From NCBI RefSeq assembly GCF_965232925.1, contig NZ_CBDDRA010000009.1, positions 62,001 through 126,000 on the forward strand: a stretch of 64,000 bases of DNA. The letters run 5' to 3'. The notes under the pieces are model-generated. The model was given only the letters and a program-made list of their open reading frames with translations. It searched no databases and was not told the DNA's origin. Below are positions 62,941 to 64,000 of the stretch, piece by piece. The DNA comes from Tumidithrix helvetica (GTDB lineage: Bacteria > Cyanobacteriota > Cyanobacteriia > Pseudanabaenales > Pseudanabaenaceae). Position 1 is the first letter of the stretch, and each line of letters begins with the position of its first letter. Made by a program: the position numbers and the translations under genes.

Positions 62941-64000
62941 TTAACGATTCTTCAAATACCTATTTGATCCAAATCCTTTTTTCTTTGACTCTTTTGGCGG
63001 GCTTCTCTTTTTTTCCTTTAAGCATAATTCATAACTTATACGAGTTTTGATCGTATCGGGGTGATCTACACCTAAAATCTGTTCCGAAATCAGTAAAGCT
63101 TTTTGGAACAGCGATCCAGCTTCTTCATGTCTCCCTTGCGAATCATAAAGTCTAGCGAGGTTGTGAAGACTTTCTCCAACATTGGGATGACAATCCCCGA
63201 AAAGTTCCTGCCTCAATTTCAGATTTTTTAGACACATAGGTTCTGCTTCTCTGTATCTCCTTTGTGAAATATACATCACTGCAAGATTGTTAATAGTTTG
63301 TGCGACATCGGGATGGCAATCCCCTAAAAGCTCTTGAGATATTGTCAGAGCTTTCAGATAGATAAGTTCTGCTTCATCATATTTCTCCTGCGAATGGTAG
63401 AGCAATCCAAGGTTGTTGAGACTGGTAGCGACAGAAGGATGGCGATCTCCAAATAGTTCTTGCAACATTGTCAGTGCCAGTTTGTTAAGGAGTTCTGCGT
63501 CTTCATATCTCTCCTGCGAATAATAGAGCAATGCTAGGTTGTCCATACTTTGTGCGACATCGGGATGGCGGTCTCCGAAAAGTTCTTACCTCAAAGAGAG
63601 CGCTTGTTTTAAGAGCGGTTCCGATTCTTCATATCTTCCTTGCCTATAGTACAGCCCTGCGAGACCACTCAGACTGGTAGCGACATCGGGATGGCGGTCT
63701 CCGAAAAGTTCTTGCTTCAAAGAGAGCGCTTGTTTTAAGAGCGGTTCCGATTCTTCATATCTTCCTTGAGATTTGTACAGCTCTGCGAGGTTATTGAGGC
63801 TGGTAGCGACATCGGAATGACGATCTCCGAAAAGTTCTTGCCTCAAAGAGAGCGCTTGTTTTAAGAGCGGTTCCGATTCTTCATATCTTCCTTGAGATTT
63901 GTACAGCTCTGCGAGGTTATTGAGACTGGTAGCGACATTGGAATGGCGTTCTCCAAACACTTCTTGATTCAAAGAGAGTGCTTGTTTTAAGAACGGTTCC
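62941..64000 (-). pseudogene. Kinesin-light-chain-type TPR gene with an internal nonsense codon
   Basis: The gene enters from the right edge and encodes 42-residue TPR repeats (LFGDRHPDVATSLNNLAxLY, YEESEPLLKQALSL). Within 63586-63588 the repeat codon CAA (Gln in LRQELFGD) is TAA. The frame then continues without any shift for 13 codons (ELFGDRHPDVAQS) into a further 201 codons ending at 62941. A single base change therefore splits it. The parts could be two proteins if the downstream ATG at 63546 is used, but a pseudogene is more likely. The repeats are 126 bp apart (63592, 63718, 63844, 63970) and nearly identical in DNA, so copy number may vary between strains. Confidence 0.85.

Noticed and set aside
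63586..64000. Regular 126-bp direct repeats that might suggest a CRISPR array
   Set aside because: The repeats are much too long, have no spacers and code for kinesin-light-chain-type TPR units in frame.

Overview
The window is chromosomal DNA of a cyanobacterium. The octamer GCGATCGC (HIP1) and its near matches recur throughout. The genes also point there: a high-light-inducible chlorophyll-binding protein, a GUN4-domain kinase, phytochrome and cyanobacteriochrome sensors, Rcp1-type response regulators, a Uma2/DUF820 nuclease and pentapeptide-repeat proteins. I cannot name the genus from sequence alone. I see no transposase, phage gene, rRNA or CRISPR array.

Layout. 1-5000: a truncated RTX paralogue, a pentapeptide-repeat protein and a 1180-residue protein with an N-terminal HExxH motif, RTX repeats and two Calx-beta-like domains, closed by a terminator. 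5329-9037 (minus strand): a small membrane protein, seryl-tRNA synthetase, a HLIP and a zinc-ribbon Ser/Thr kinase with a C-terminal GUN4 domain. 9181-9414: a palindromic dispersed repeat whose relative lies inverted at 54274-54510.

9416-44516 (minus strand) is about 35 kb of almost pure signal transduction in two blocks. The distal block (34824 down to 9416) has 10 intact genes plus one remnant and no gap above 45 bp, so it looks like one 25-kb operon. In order it encodes a Cache hybrid kinase; an RsbQ-type alpha/beta hydrolase; a PAS-cyanobacteriochrome-PAS-GGDEF protein; a hydrolase remnant; a PAS-cyanobacteriochrome-kinase; a 1916-residue CBS/cyanobacteriochrome/9-PAS kinase; an Rcp1-like regulator; two large hybrid kinases; and a biliverdin-type phytochrome with its own regulator. 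The proximal block (44516 to 35273) holds four more kinases and two regulators. The most striking element is a duplicated module of RsbQ hydrolase plus PAS-cyanobacteriochrome sensor. One copy outputs c-di-GMP and keeps the dual-cysteine DXCF motif. The other outputs histidine-kinase activity, has lost the DXCF cysteine, and retains only the last 62 codons of its hydrolase.

45234-51839: an unknown membrane protein, a DUF4336 protein, the bifunctional NAD(P)HX repair enzyme, tRNA-Arg(UCU) with an unusual 19-56 position pair, a small DMT transporter, a TPR protein and a Uma2 nuclease. 51900-55902: a glycosyltransferase, 4-hydroxyphenylpyruvate dioxygenase and two response regulators. 56059-62640: a polysaccharide export and assembly operon (Wzm/Wzt-type ABC transporter, TylF-like methyltransferase, hexapeptide acyltransferase and three or four glycosyltransferases) with stop/start overlaps. 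62613-64000 (minus strand): a decaying kinesin-light-chain-type TPR gene interrupted by one nonsense codon and continuing beyond the window.
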